A stretch of 64,000 nucleotides of DNA from Branchiostoma floridae (GCF_000003815.2 NC_049994.1:17845356-17909355), one strand, 5' to 3'; positions 31,500 through 43,704 are shown, counted from the first letter of the stretch. A program made the numbers and translations. Notes: generated by a model not told the origin, from the sequence alone.

Positions 31500-32920
31500 A
31501 CATACAGGGTTGTCTCCATGACCCGTCCTTCTGTCCCGGGACAGAAATTTGCTTGTTGGGACAGAAAGTAATCAGTCCCAAAAAGATTAGACAAAACTGT
31601 TGAATATCTACTTTAAAAAGCTTGAAATGGCATGTTTACCAGGTCGAATATCAATACCATTGGGCTCCCCAAATTTAAGCTGGAGGCAGCCCAAGTCCAA
31701 TGCAATCTTTTCCACTTCTGCCATCATCTTTACCATAAATGACAGGTATTCAGAAGTCTGCTGCAATTTTGCCCCATTGANNNNNNNNNNNNNNNNNNNN
31801 NNNNNNNNNNNNNNNNNNNNNNNNNNNNNNNNNNNNNNNNNNNNNNNNNNNNNNNNNNNNNNNNNNNNNNNNNNNNNNNNNNNNNNNNNNNNNNNNNNNN
31901 NNNNNNNNNNNNNNNNNNNNNNNNNNNNNNNNNNNNNNNNNNNNNNNNNNNNNNNNNNNNNNNNNNNNNNNNNNNNNNNNNNNNNNNNNNNNNNNNNNNN
32001 NNNNNNNNNNNNNNNNNNNNNNNNNNNNNNNNNNNNNNNNNNNNNNNNNNNNNNNNNNNNNNNNNNNNNNNNNNNNNNNNNNNNNNNNNNNNNNNNNNNN
32101 NNNNNNNNNNNNNNNNNNNNNNNNNNNNNNNNNNNNNNNNNNNNNNNNNNNNNNNNNNNNNNNNNNNNNNNNNNNNNNNNNNNNNNNNNNNNNNNNNNNN
32201 NNNNNNNNNNNNNNNNNNNNNNNNNNNNNNNNNNNNNNNNNNNNNNNNNNNNNNNNNNNNNNNNNNNNNNNNNNNNNNNNNNNNNNNNNNNNNNNNNNNN
32301 NNNNNNNNNNNNNNNNNNNNNNNNNNNNNNNNNNNNNNNNNNNNNNNNNNNNNNNNNNNNNNNNNNNNNNNNNNNNNNNNNNNNNNNNNNNNNNNNNNNN
32401 NNNNNNNNNNNNNNNNNNNNNNNNNNNNNNNNNNNNNNNNNNNNNNNNNNNNNNNNNNNNNNNNNNNNNNNNNNNNNNNNNNNNNNNNNNNNNNNNNNNN
32501 NNNNNNNNNNNNNNNNNNNNNNNNNNNNNNNNNNNNNNNNNNNNNNNNNNNNNNNNNNNNNNNNNNNNNNTCGCATCATCTTATCATGAATGATAGCTAT
32601 TTAAAAGACTGCTGCACTTTTGCCCTATTGAATTCATCTCCAAATTTGTAGAATAGCCGTTTAAATGAAAGTACAACACATACAGTTGTATTGTCTTCAC
32701 AAAAAAATAGTTCATGTTCATAGCTTTCTCTCCGCCATCATCTTAACCCATTTCAACTTAAATGACAGCTATTCACAAGACGGCTGCACTTTGGCCCCCT
32801 TTAAATTCATCTCCAAATTTGTAGAAAATCCGATGAGATTTTTGTGGGTCAGACCAGTTGGTCTGGCAGACATATTTGGGCTGGCGGAGGCTCAGTAAAG
32901 ATGACAGAAGAATGACCTCA
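31500..32920. repeat. Tandem repeat region containing an assembly gap
   Basis: Units with GCCATCATCTT..AAATGACAG.TATTC..GACTGCTGCA occur at about 31718, 32567 and 32733, on both sides of the gap. A fragment at 31507 (CAGGGTTGTCTCCATGACC) resembles the end of the hAT-like MITE at 38230. The repeats probably caused the gap. Confidence 0.65.
31781..32570. other. Assembly gap (790 N)
   Basis: 790 Ns. Unlike the 100-N gap, this size may be an estimate from read pairs. The open frames that span it are artefacts of N translation. Confidence 0.99.
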
Positions 32921-33495
32921 GATTCGGGAAAAAATACCACATCATTCTGTAAAATGGAATGTGTCAAAAATAAAACTACTAGATTGGAAAAATAAATTTA
33001 GCAAAAAAATAGGTTATGCTAAATGTGTTTTGTTTTGTGAGGCATTGACTTCCTTAACTAATTATATCGCTTTTCATTGGAGCTAAAAAATTTTGTATTG
33101 TTTATAGAATAATGAACTCCAGCATAGTAAAACGTATAGTGAAAAAAAAAGTACAAGATTGTCCTCAAGGAAATCACAATAATTTTTGTGAGGCAATCGG
33201 TAAAGTCGAAGAAGCAAATTTAAAGAAATCTAGTATAAGTATAGTATCGAGTATGACGGAATTCAATACCATAGAATCTATGAACATGTTTCATTTCAAC
33301 ATGCCAATATATGGAATGATGCATTTTTATTCCCAGTGTAGGATGTTATAACACAATGCATTGATTTGGGGGTTTTAAGTTTACTACTAAGATATTGTGA
33401 ATTAAGTAACTAATATATTGACGGTCAACTATATATTTTTCTTATAATATTAGGTACTACATGACGTATGTTTCTATTAAAGAATTTAACATTCT
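32921..33495. other. AT-rich sequence, nothing recognised
   Basis: The 79-codon ORF at 33112 has no recognisable motif and normal AT-rich composition; it is not treated as a gene. Confidence 0.4.
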
Positions 33496-33499
33496 TTGT

Positions 33500-35215
33500 C
33501 ACTCAGTCACACACTCACTATCATTCAAGTTGGTCACCTATATCCTGAAGAAGGTTTAAAGCCCAAGTGTCTACTAAGATATAAATGCCATAAAAATGTT
33601 ATGAAAGTAATGTCCCACACATGTCTGTACTTCATATACAGTACATGTACTTGCTCTGTGTGTAGAATATACGATGCATGCATATGGTACAAGGCATCAA
33701 TGTGTATGGGGAATTTTATAGCCCGATGCATTGGGTTTGGGGTTTTACATGGTGCGTTGAGTAATGATTTGAGTCAGTAATATTGAGTGTAAGTTGTAGA
33801 TGGAAACCTTTTTCGATTGTTTCCGTTTTGAAAATGACAGTAGAAAGTTACAACTTACAGTACATTTCATTGCAACATAGAGTTTCTTCATTTCCTGGCA
33901 AAGGAAGTATACAATTGTGTATTGCCCACTGCCTGGTTTGGGGGTGTGAAATAAAGCAAATATTGAAGTGCATAAAATATTAGAATTGACAGGAGAGTGC
34001 TGTGCATCGATTGGGTTTAGGGTTTTAAGTTATGTACTTTCAATAAGAAATGTTACATGTAAAATCTATAATTGAGAAAGACCAGTATTTTCTGTTCCAC
34101 CAATATAGCAGTCACTGCATGAGAGCTACAAAATTTGTTCCAGTACATGTCAATACAGAAGAGAGCATTTCTTTATTTCCAGGCCAGCAGAATATATCGC
34201 CCTGTGCATCGGTTTTTGGGTCTTAAGTAATTTATGCTTATAAAGTACCCAATAAGAAATGTTATGGATTAAGAATCCATTGTTTCTATATGCATAAAGA
34301 CATTATTATTTTGTGCTCACACCAATATAGCAGTAACAGATATAGCTATTAAGATTGTCAATACAGAAGAGAGCATTTCTTTATTTCAAGGCAAGCAGAA
34401 TCTATCACCCAGTGCATCGGGTTTGGGGTCTTAAGTAATTTATGATTATGTAGTACCAATAAGATATGTTATAGATGGAAAATCAATTGTTTCTTTATTA
34501 CTAGAGACATTTGATGCTGACACCAATATAGCAACCACAGTTAGCTATGAAGATTGTCAATATAGATCTAGAAGAAAGGCATTTCTTTATTTTTGAAGGC
34601 CAGCATGCAGAATATATCACCAGACACCATCAGATGTGTTTTACAAAGATATCCACTATCAATAAGAAATGTAACAGTTATAGATGGAAAATCTATTGTT
34701 TCTATATAGAAAAAGACAAGTATTTTCTGTTCAATATAGCTGAGGGTCATGCATGTCAATACAGAAGACAGCCTTCTCTATTTCCTGCAGAGCAAAATAT
34801 GTCGCCCAGCGCATCGGGTTTGGGGTTTTAGTTAATGATTTATGATATGTAGTCTAACAATAGGAAATGTTATTGATGGAAAAAGACCATTACTTTGTTA
34901 TCACACCATTATAGAAGCCATAATATATTAGATAGCTATGACATTTGTTCTGGTACATTCAAAATGGAAGAGAGCATTTCTTTATTTCCAAGCGAGCAGA
35001 ATATATCGCCCTTTGCATCGGTTTTGGGTTTTAAGTACTGTAATGATTTATGATATAATGTAGTAACAGTTTCAATTATCAAGAAAGACCAGTATTTTCT
35101 GTTCACACCAATATAGCAGTCACATACATGCCAATATAGAAGAGAGCCTTTTCTATTTCCAGGCGAGTAAAATATATCGCCCGGTGCATCGGGTTTGGGG
35201 TTTTAAGTAATTTGG
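33500..35215. repeat. Degenerate tandem array, unit about 200-220 bp
   Basis: The phrase GCATCGGGTTTGGGGTTTTA or a close variant recurs near 33731, 34004, 34205, 34411, 34811, 35016 and 35188. Each is preceded by TTTCTTTATTTCCAGGC..GCAGAATATATCGCCC and often followed by CAATAAGAAATGTTAT. Unit spacing is about 200 bp, with some double-length intervals. Confidence 0.8.
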
Positions 35216-35319
35216 CGACCGTCTGTCGTCGCTGGGGTTCTGTCCGGGGTCGTCCGTATCTGACATCCGACGCTCTCACCTAATTAGGAAGTATTGATTT
35301 CTGGGTAATCTATCGCCTT

Positions 35320-37720
35320 AGTCGTCGGGACTGTCAGCGGGGGAAGGGCTTTATAAGGGAAGGGAGAGGGTGACACTTCCGGTAGCACTTTCACTCAAGT
35401 GTCTGGTCTTCCCTACAAAAGGAAAAGTACACGTTTCCTGCGATAGTTTCATTCCTTCTTTGTAAGGAAATGGCTTTATTAGGGAAGGGAGAGTGGAGCA
35501 CTTTCACTCGACAAGTGTCTGGTCTTACTTGTAAAAGGGAAAGTAAAAATTACCTGACATACTTTCATTCTCTCAATCTGGAAGGAAATGAAATTATTGC
35601 TTTCTAGATAACCTCCTGTGAAAATTTCATAATGTTTATTTCTTAATAAGGGCACTTTGACTGGTCAATTGACTGGTCTTCCTTGCAAAAGGGAAAGTAT
35701 GTCTTGTATTGTAAGGCATTTCCTATGATACTTAATATACTCTTTCTTTGTAAGGAAATCTATGGTCTATGGTCTTTTGTCTTCTATGGTACAATTTTTT
35801 TATGTACTTCCTAATTAGCTAAATTGATTTCTGGGTAATCTATTGCCTCGGCCGTTTGGACTGTCAGCGGGGAAAGGGCTTTATAAGGAGAGGGAGAGGG
35901 AGACACTTCCGGTAGCACTTTCACTTAAGTGTCTTGTCTTCCTTTCAAAAGGGAAAGTATTCCTTGTATTGTAACATTTGCTGCGATACTTTAAATCTTT
36001 CTTTGTAAGGAAATTAATTATTGCCTTCTATGGTACTTCGTGATTTATTGCCTCTGCCGTCCAGACTGTCAGCGGGGGAAGGGCTTTATAAGGGAAGGGA
36101 GAGTTGGGCACTTCCGGTAGCACTTTCACTCTCAAGTGTCTGGTCTTCCTTACAAAAGGAAAAGTACACGTTTCCTGCGATAGTTTCATTCCTTCTTTGT
36201 AAGGAAATGGCTTTATTAGGGAAGGGAGAGTGGAGCACTTTCGGTAGCACTTTCACTTGACAAGTGTCTGGTCTTCCTTACAAAAGGGAATTTCAAAGTA
36301 CTAGTATGGCATTTCCTGTGATACCTTACAAAAAAAGCCAGTTAGAGTAAAATTTACTCTCTTACTCTTAAAGGAAATCAAATTATTGCTTTCTAGCATA
36401 CTTCCTTTGAGAATTTTATTATGTTGTTTCTTTGGCACTTTCACCTATTAGTAAGTGTCTGGTCTTCCTTGATAAAGGGAAAAACCTTGTATGTCGAATG
36501 TAAGGCATTTCCTGCGATACTTTATCTCTTTCTTTGTAAGGAAATGAAATTATTGCCTTCTAGTGTACTTAATAAGCTTCCTCCTGTGAGAATTTCATTA
36601 TGTTCTTTCTTTCTAATTGCCACTTTTACCAAAGAGTCTCGTCTTGACAAAGGGGAAAGTATGCCATAAGGCATTTCCTATAATGGTACTTTCACTCTTT
36701 GAATTTTATTGTTTTCTACGGTACAGTCCTTCTAGGGGAATTCATCGTGTTCTTTGGCACTCATTTGATTTCTTGTGAAAGGAAATTTAAAGTGCATCTT
36801 GTAAGGATTTCTTGTGATGCCTTCACTGAAGTGGTTCTTTCTTTGTAAGGAAATGAAGTTATTGCCTTCTTCTAGGGTACTTCCTACATGAGAATTTCAT
36901 TCATGTGCAATATATGTTCCTCCTGTTGCACTTCTTGTGGAAAGGGTTTAAGATTCAGATTCAGCTTTATTGGTCCTTGACATGGCAAATGACATAGTAT
37001 GTCCTGTAAGGAACTTCCTTTGAGAATTACATTTATTTATGTCTTGTGAAAGTACACCTTGTAAGGCATTTCCTGCATACACGATACTTTTACTCAAATG
37101 TCTTATCTTTCTTAAAGTTTGTAAATGAAAGTATTTACCTTCTTAAGGGTACTTCCTTTATTGGCGTACAATGTTCTTCCTGTGGCACTTTCACTTATCA
37201 AGTGGCTTGTCTTTATTGTAAAAGGGAAAGTACGACTGGAAGACATTTCCTTTCAGACATTGTAACTTTCACTCTAGACAAGTGGCTGATCTTTCTTAAA
37301 GTTTGTATTGAATGAATTTGCCTCTAAGAGCACTTCCTGCAAGAATTTTATACAATGTAATTTGCTACATGCGGCACTTTCATTCAGGTGGCTAGTCTTC
37401 CTTCTAAAAGGGAAAGTATGCCTTTTAAGTCATTTTCTATCTGTGTCATACTTTCACTCAATATATGGCTGGCCATAAGGAAATGAAATTATTGCCTTCT
37501 AAGGTATTCTTCTTTCATTCAGTGGTGAACATTTAGGGTTCTTCCTGTCGCACTTTTACTAAAAGGACTCATATTTCTTTACATGGAAATGAAATTGTTG
37601 CTTTTTAAGCTACCTTCAAACGTATCCTTCTTTCATTCAGTAATGAATTCTATTTAAGGTTCATCAGCTATTTCACTTTCGCTCAAGGACACTCTTCCCT
37701 TTGAAAGTGATGACGCACCT
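35320..37720. repeat. Second degenerate tandem array
   Basis: Segments like GGTCTTCCTTACAAAAGGG, AGGCATTTCCTGCGATACTT, TTTGTAAGGAAATGAAATTA and GGTAGCACTTTCACT recur more than ten times, with decay increasing to the right. Two units near 35330-35480 and 36050-36240 are nearly the same, pointing to recent internal duplication. ORFs inside are repeat products. Confidence 0.75.
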
Positions 37721-37752
37721 GTGAATACTTTTTGTTGTACCGACATAATTAA

Positions 37753-38106
37753 GGCACGATCTACACACAGTTTTTCCCGATATCGGCGAGCCTACAACCT
37801 CTCGTCGATAGCTTTTTTTCATCGTCTAGATGGAACTAATATATCGCCATTACGATATCGGGAAAATTTCTCCCGAAAGGTCCGGACCATTCGTACGATA
37901 CCTTACCAATTATAGCTTAGCAGGGGTCCCCGACAGCTTCGCGCGCGTGTAGATGCTTCCCGACTTCGGGAAGGCTCATTAGCATATAACGCCATTTGGA
38001 AAATCGCGCTATATGTTTATGACTGCAAGCGCCATGGGTGTCCGGCCCCCTACGTTCTAGATCCCTCCCTCCAGAGATATCGGTAAAACTGTGTGTAGAT
38101 TGGGCC
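37753..38106. mobile_element. Harbinger-type MITE, copy 1 (354 bp)
   Basis: The ends GGCACGATCTACACACAG and CTGTGTGTAGATTGGGCC are inverted over about 33 bp (continuing TTTTTCCCGATATC / GATATCGGTAAAA). TAA at 37750-37752 and 38107-38109 is a 3-bp target duplication. It shares nearly all its sequence with 39079-39436. Confidence 0.88.
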
Positions 38107-38229
38107 TAAGTCAGACTGACCTTTCTTTGTAAAAATACATGTAAGGATAATTTCCTGCTGCTCTTTAATACATTATTTATGGAATGATTTTTTTACATGC
38201 CTCGCGCAAAGCTCAGTCATACAGTAGAC

Positions 38230-38583
38230 CAGGGTTGTAAGCAGGATCTGTCCTTCAGTCCTTTGAAGGAATTTTGCAGCTGGGGACTGAAAAAAGTTTC
38301 CCCCATTCCGTCCCCCTGGGACAGACAAAAATTGATATGTAAAGATATAAAAAAACTGAAACCCATGTTTTCCTCTTAACCAAAACAGATTCCATTGAAC
38401 AGCTTAGTCTACAAGCAAAATTTGCACATCAAAATGCAGGAAATAGTGTTTCAGAGGGTCTTGATTTAAAAATTTTCTGAGACCCAGATCCCCTAGAAAT
38501 GATGCGCAACGTCAACGTGCTCGATAGGATTCCCGTTCAAAATCAAGGGGACTGAAAATGATTTCAGGCTGGATACAACCCTG
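38230..38583. mobile_element. hAT-like MITE with perfect 8-bp target duplication (354 bp)
   Basis: CAGGGTTGTA at the left and TACAACCCTG at the right are inverted. CAGTAGAC occurs at 38222-38229 and again at 38584-38591, an exact 8-bp duplication as made by hAT transposases. Diverged fragments of the family are seen near 21160 and 31507. Confidence 0.9.
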
Positions 38584-38591
38584 CAGTAGAC

Positions 38592-39078
38592 ACATACTGG
38601 GACACTTTTCTATTGTGATTTTAATGTATGACTGAAGGACACACAGTCATGTGAAGCCACCCACCTGTTTTGAGATGAATAAATAAATAAGTAAAGGGAA
38701 AAGCGTACATGTAAGGTCACCTGTGATATATTCACTTAAGACTTGAGAGGAAGGTCTTTCTTTGCAAGGAAACATGAAATTAAAGCATTTTTGTGACCCT
38801 AATGCACTCAATAGTAATACCTGGAGGAAGCTTGCTGCACAATGTGCCACTCCAATTAGATATCTGACGATCTGATTCTAAGTTAAAATGACATTCAAAC
38901 TAATATTCTTTGATAATAGACTTTTGGAAACACGTAAAACATGTAACTTCAAAATGTACTGAGCAGACATCAGAAATTTGGAGGTACGTGTTTTCGAGAG
39001 TCACTAATAGAATTTGTATTGACCTACTCATACTTGACTGATGAAACTTTTCAATGCTACATGACTGTGTAAGTCTTA
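38592..39078. other. Spacer between MITEs
   Basis: Nothing recognised besides short unsupported ORFs. Confidence 0.4.
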
Positions 39079-39436
39079 GGCACGATCTACACACAGTTTT
39101 TCCCGATATCGGCGATCCTACAACCTCTCGCCGATAGCTTTTTTTCATCGTCTAGATGGAACTACTATATCGCCATTCTGATATCGGGAAAATTTCTCCC
39201 GAAAGGTCCTGACCATTCGTACGATACCTTACCGATAGCTTAGCAGGGGTCCCCGACAGCTTCGCGCGCGTGTAGATGCTTCCCGACTTCGGGAAGGCTC
39301 ATTAGCATTTAACACCATTTGGAAAATCGCGCTATATGTTTATGACTGCAAGCGCCATGGGTGTCCGGCCCCCTACGTTCTAGATCCCTCCCGACATCTC
39401 CACAGATATCGGTAAAAACTGTGTGTAGATTGGGCC
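39079..39436. mobile_element. Harbinger-type MITE, copy 2 (358 bp)
   Basis: It has the same termini and body as 37753-38106, with TTA duplicated at 39076-39078 and 39437-39439. Both TWA duplications fit PIF/Harbinger target preference. The two copies have different TSDs, so they are independent insertions, not a segmental duplication. Confidence 0.88.
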
Positions 39437-39959
39437 TTAGTCCTGTGCAAAATAAGCAGAATCCCTGCATTCACTCCCTGAAGTTTATGTCATGTATTAT
39501 AGTTATACGGCTGTTCTATTCTATCAGGGGCATCGTTGAAAACTTTACAAGCAAATCCTCCCTCGTATTAAAAGATAGGATCAGAATGAAGTGGGCGGAT
39601 TGCGAGATTATCGCAGGGAAGATAACAGACTGTAAAGTCTTTATCTGAAATGTTTGGGTTGATGTGTTTTATGAGAGTTATGACTTTTTAGATAAGACTG
39701 TAACATAAGTTGTTTTTGCACATGTAAGTTTATGACTAACATTTTTTTGGCATCTCCAATTTGATAACTGTTTCTTGGATTCATGTAAGAAATTGGAGAA
39801 ATAGAAGGGAAAAAGACAAATTTTTAAGATACTGTTAATTTCTTATTCAGTCAAAAACTCGATTCACGCTAAAGTGTCTGTAGGTTTGTAATTAACAGAG
39901 TCACGAGAGTGTGTTGTTGTGTCCTTAGGTTATAATCTTCAATGATAAACATTTAAGAA

Positions 39960-41350
39960 GAACATTAGATTTCAATTCCTTTTACTTCATAAGATGTTAT
40001 ATATTTTATCACCTCATCATCTTTAAAGATGTCCCACTGAGTGATCCTAATGTACCATCGGCCTGCGTTATCACTTCATCAGCTTACAAGATATCCTACC
40101 AGGCTACATAGTGATTTATGCCCTCCCCCCAATGTTATCAATCATTTTCTTCCTTGGGTGACAACAGGCTGAACAGAATGAGAAAAACATCAATGTATCA
40201 CTTTGATTACATCTCTACAAGTCATTAAAATGAACTATTACTTATTGTTTAAAATTGCAGTTTGACCACTACATTTTAACAATGAGAATATCAACTTTCA
40301 TCTGGATGACATCCGTGCGCACACCAATTTTTCAACGTTTCTGAAAATAAAAAAAAGTAGATTAGTAGTAAAGATATCCCACTGGGTGATCCTAATGTAC
40401 AACCGACCTGCATTACACACATTTTATCACTTCATTCAGCTTAAGAGATATCCTGCCAGGTGATTTGTGTTCCCCGCTTGTGTGATAAACTCCTACAGAG
40501 TGGGAAATGGTAATAGCTCTGTCTTGAAGTGTATCTCTACTGGGTTTTACCACTCATGCCTTCAAGTGCAAACTGCTGCCTTAATTCTGTGGGGTACTGT
40601 AAGACTGCCATGTAGAAGAAACACGATGATTTGACATCTGATGGAAGCCAAAAGTGAACAGAGACGGTGGGCGTTATAAACTTCCTGTTAAACCCAATTG
40701 CTGACGTCACGTATCCGCAAGATCACGTGTTAATAAGATCACATGCCTGGAACTCTTGCGAGTTTATGTTCTGAAGTGATTCGTTATCAGTATTGGTCCT
40801 GAAGAAGGCGACAGTAGTCGTTTAAAATTTGATCCGTGTGTACCTTTGTGTTGGAAGAAAGTTTAGCATTGTACTATGGTTACTACCACAGATGAGCTTT
40901 CATGATGCTTGTCATCGTGGCCTTCTGAAAAAATGTCTTGAACACCAGGATATCTGATTATCTGTATAATATGGGGACTGGTACTGATGTTGCAGTTAGT
41001 GGAGCTCTTTCAAATTCACTGTTGTTTTAAGCGGCAGTTTTACTGGTATCCGGAACTATTAGAGCTGACATTAATGTCTTTGAGCATTACGGTAGATAGT
41101 AGCTATGGGAAGTTGCAGGCAGTAAAAGCTTCACAGAGTTTTTAAAGAGAAAGATAGCTAGGAGACAATCTAAAACTTTCATGATCGTACTACATACATG
41201 TAGGATAACTCTTAACTAAATGATGTCTATTTTATCACTTTATCAGCTTAAAAGATATATCAATGATTATGACTTGTGATTCATGTCAAGTTATCACTTT
41301 ATCAGCTTACAAGATATATGTCCCCCATATGTGTGATAGACTCCTGCAGA
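39960..41350. repeat. Scattered degenerate repeats
   Basis: TTATCACTT(C/T)ATCAGCTTA and AAGATAT(C/A)C phrases recur near 40007, 40068, 40425, 41233 and 41293 with variable spacing. No exon was recognised. Confidence 0.55.
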
Positions 41351-41716
41351 GTAGTTCTGCCTTGAAGTGTAATGTTCACGGATTACAGGTAATCTTAGCT
41401 GTGGGAGATACTGGGAGTAAGTGCTCCCCAGTGGTAGTTTCAGACAGGCATTAAAGATACAATTTGATATATTGGCCTTTTGAGGAAGTTGATCAGTTTA
41501 CTAGGATAAGAACTATACACTGGTCAAAAACCCTTTTCTTATCCTTCTTGTTTCTTCTTAAAAACAGAAAAAAATCTTCAAACAAGAAAGCTATCTGTAT
41601 TAAAGAAGAAGAAAAATTATCCACATGTTAAGAAATTTTTCTTATAAGTAATTTTTTCTGCAGGACGTTTACATGACTGCAGATGCAAAACATTTGATTA
41701 CAATGATACTGATGAT

Positions 41717-43555
41717 CAGCGTTCCCGCCAGGCATACGTCTTTACGTCTTTGGACGCATTATTTTCTGGAAGGACGCACTCGGCTCGGCTGAATGCGTCC
41801 ATAAAAAATCTGAAAGAAAGGCTGACCTGTACCACCAGTGTACAAAATGTATCTGGAATCTTTTTAAAAAATCTGTCTTTATTAGAAGGAATCCTACCTT
41901 TACAACTTATACTTCAAATTCTTCACTTTCCGGTCATCCCAGTAGTCTGGGCATGGGAGGGACGGGGTACGTTTTACAACTAGCGGACCCATGTACGACA
42001 CAACCAGCCACGCGCCAGTCTGAGCCGTCCGTTGCGCAATGTAACTTTTTTTAGTCCGTGAAATACATCCGACAGTCAGCATTCTTTAACACTCGAAGAA
42101 ATCTTATGCAGATTTTATATTCTGATATTAACACGATACTTACTTGTCCCAGCTCATTTTCACGTATTTGTTAAAGATTTGTGGGTAATACTAGTATTGA
42201 ACAAACAAACTGTTCTGCGCGAGTGCTGCACATCTCAACAAAAGTTCTCACGCTGTGGGCAGTTGATTGGCAGTCGGTATCTTTGACAACAAGCCGCCAG
42301 CGCCAAGCAGTCTAGATTGGCCACCAGGTCCAAATCCAATCATCTTAATAACCAATCAGCGTTAATGTAATGTTACACTCTGTCATTGGTCACCGGGAAA
42401 AAAACAAAAGTTACCGAGTACTAGCGCACGTGACGTTGGTAGCCGCCCATGTCGTCTGGAAACTTGAGTTCCTTACCTAGCTGCTAACAATTTACTATCA
42501 AAGTTTCCCCATTTATCCAAGTTTAAAAGACGGTGCGCAGTAAATAAGTGAAGAATCCAAAACTATACACTTTATTTCTTATTTCCAAAATTTCTTTTGT
42601 TTCAAAAAGACAAAATTTGCGACAGAAAAGGGGCCGCAATATTGTTGTCAAGCGTCGATCGAGTCGGCTGTGCACTAGCGTTGGCCTCCGTGGCACATGG
42701 CGCGGCACGCCCCCCTCCCCGGACGGACCGTCGATCGCAGCGCCCAGCACGTTGGGACGTCTTTCTGGCTACTGCTTCAAGGCTACACCGGCACTGATCA
42801 CTGCCAAAGAGGCAGCAGATCGTCCTCCTTCGAGTAATGTATAACGTTCTTGGTCTATTTAAAAAGAAATCCAGCCAAAGATTTCACGCCGAAAACGGGG
42901 TTACCTGAGGTCGCAGGAAACAAACGCACGCTCGTGGAAAATGACGGCAAGGCCTTGTAAAAGCCCACCGATTCGAAAAATTTGAGTAAAATCATCGGGC
43001 AAAATAGAAAAAAAACACAAAGTGTGATAGTGCCGTTATTTTATCGTCTCGGAAAACTATTTGATGCGGGAGGTCGCAACATCGATCGCACGAGGTAGAC
43101 ATTTTTTTTTAATACAATGACGGAAAAAAATTGGCAGAATTTTTCCATGGGTTGACGAACTGGCTAGAGCCCTGTTTCGAAGCATCAAAAATCCAAAATT
43201 TTCATACAGACATGTCTGGACAAATAATACCCGGGCCATATCACGGAAGGCTGACTCCCTGTGCTTATAGTTTTTTTTTTAATATAACGTATTTTGATGA
43301 AGAGGGTGGTCGTCGATAACTGAAAATGGGAGTAAAAGAGGCAACCGACATCCAATCTCAAGTGCATGATTATCCTCTCAAATTGCAGGAAATTGTGTTC
43401 TAGAGGGTTTGATAATCCAAATTTTCCCGGGGGAGCATGCCCCCGGACCCCCCTAGAATGCGAGCGCCTGCGGCGCTCGTCTCGCGCCTACGGCGCTCAT
43501 TACGCCCCTCCCGAATATGTGGACGCATACTTTCAAGAAGCTGGCGGGAACGCTG
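41717..43555. mobile_element. hAT-like non-autonomous element (1.8 kb, CpG-rich)
   Basis: CAGCGTTCCCGCCAG at 41717 is the inverse of CTGGCGGGAACGCTG ending at 43555. Subterminal GGACGCAT motifs are also inverted. The flanks CTGATGAT (41709-41716) and ATGATGAT (43556-43563) agree at 7 of 8 bases, as expected for an 8-bp duplication now merged with a GAT microsatellite. No transposase was recognised. CpG-rich DNA in 42600-43500 belongs to this element rather than to a host promoter. Confidence 0.75.
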
Positions 43556-43613
43556 ATGATGATGATGGTGATGATGATGATGATGGTGATGATGATGGTG
43601 ATGATGATGATAT
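43552..43613 (+). repeat. GAT trinucleotide microsatellite
   Basis: A run of GATGATGATGGT-type triplets directly abuts the right end of the 41717-43555 element and lies 35 bp before a chimaerin splice acceptor. Confidence 0.9.
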
Positions 43614-43648
43614 TGAGATATTCATGAATACTTCGTGTGTTTCTCCAG

Positions 43649-43704
43649 TGTACCAACTTCAGCAGCAAGCTCCACAACCCAGGAGGATAGTCTGCACTAT
43701 GGAG
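43649..43704 (+). CDS. CHN: Chimaerin, coding exon 2
   Basis: Acceptor TTCTCCAG, then TG (completing Leu with the C of exon 1), then YQLQQQAPQPRRIVCTME, and a GTTTGT donor. This matches the LYQLQQEAP.PRRI.C..E segment before the SH2 domain in vertebrate alpha2 and beta2 chimaerins. The exon ends in phase 0. The donor GTTTGT is weaker than consensus. Confidence 0.92.

Larger units (their letters stand above)
2496..43648 (+). other. Giant first intron of chimaerin
   Basis: The span is bounded by the GTGAGT donor at 2496 and a TTCTCCAG acceptor ending at 43648, with matching phases. It holds four same-strand TRIM-NHL genes, a LINE, several DNA transposons, two assembly gaps and large tandem arrays. 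Because of the gaps its true length is uncertain. No other chimaerin-like exon was recognised in it, except for a speculative alternative first exon at 30719-30935. Confidence 0.85.

Noticed and set aside
31600-32589. Long open frames on both strands over 31600-32589
   Set aside because: They consist almost entirely of Ns.
33112-33351. 79-codon ORF as a small gene
   Set aside because: No motif, no splice evidence, and located in AT-rich intronic DNA.
33500-35215. CRISPR-like array
   Set aside because: Units are long, degenerate and lack constant short repeats with unique spacers; the DNA is eukaryotic.
42548-42844. 98-codon ORF as a host gene or CpG-island promoter
   Set aside because: It lies inside an inverted-repeat transposon, has no recognisable motif and overlaps other short ORFs.
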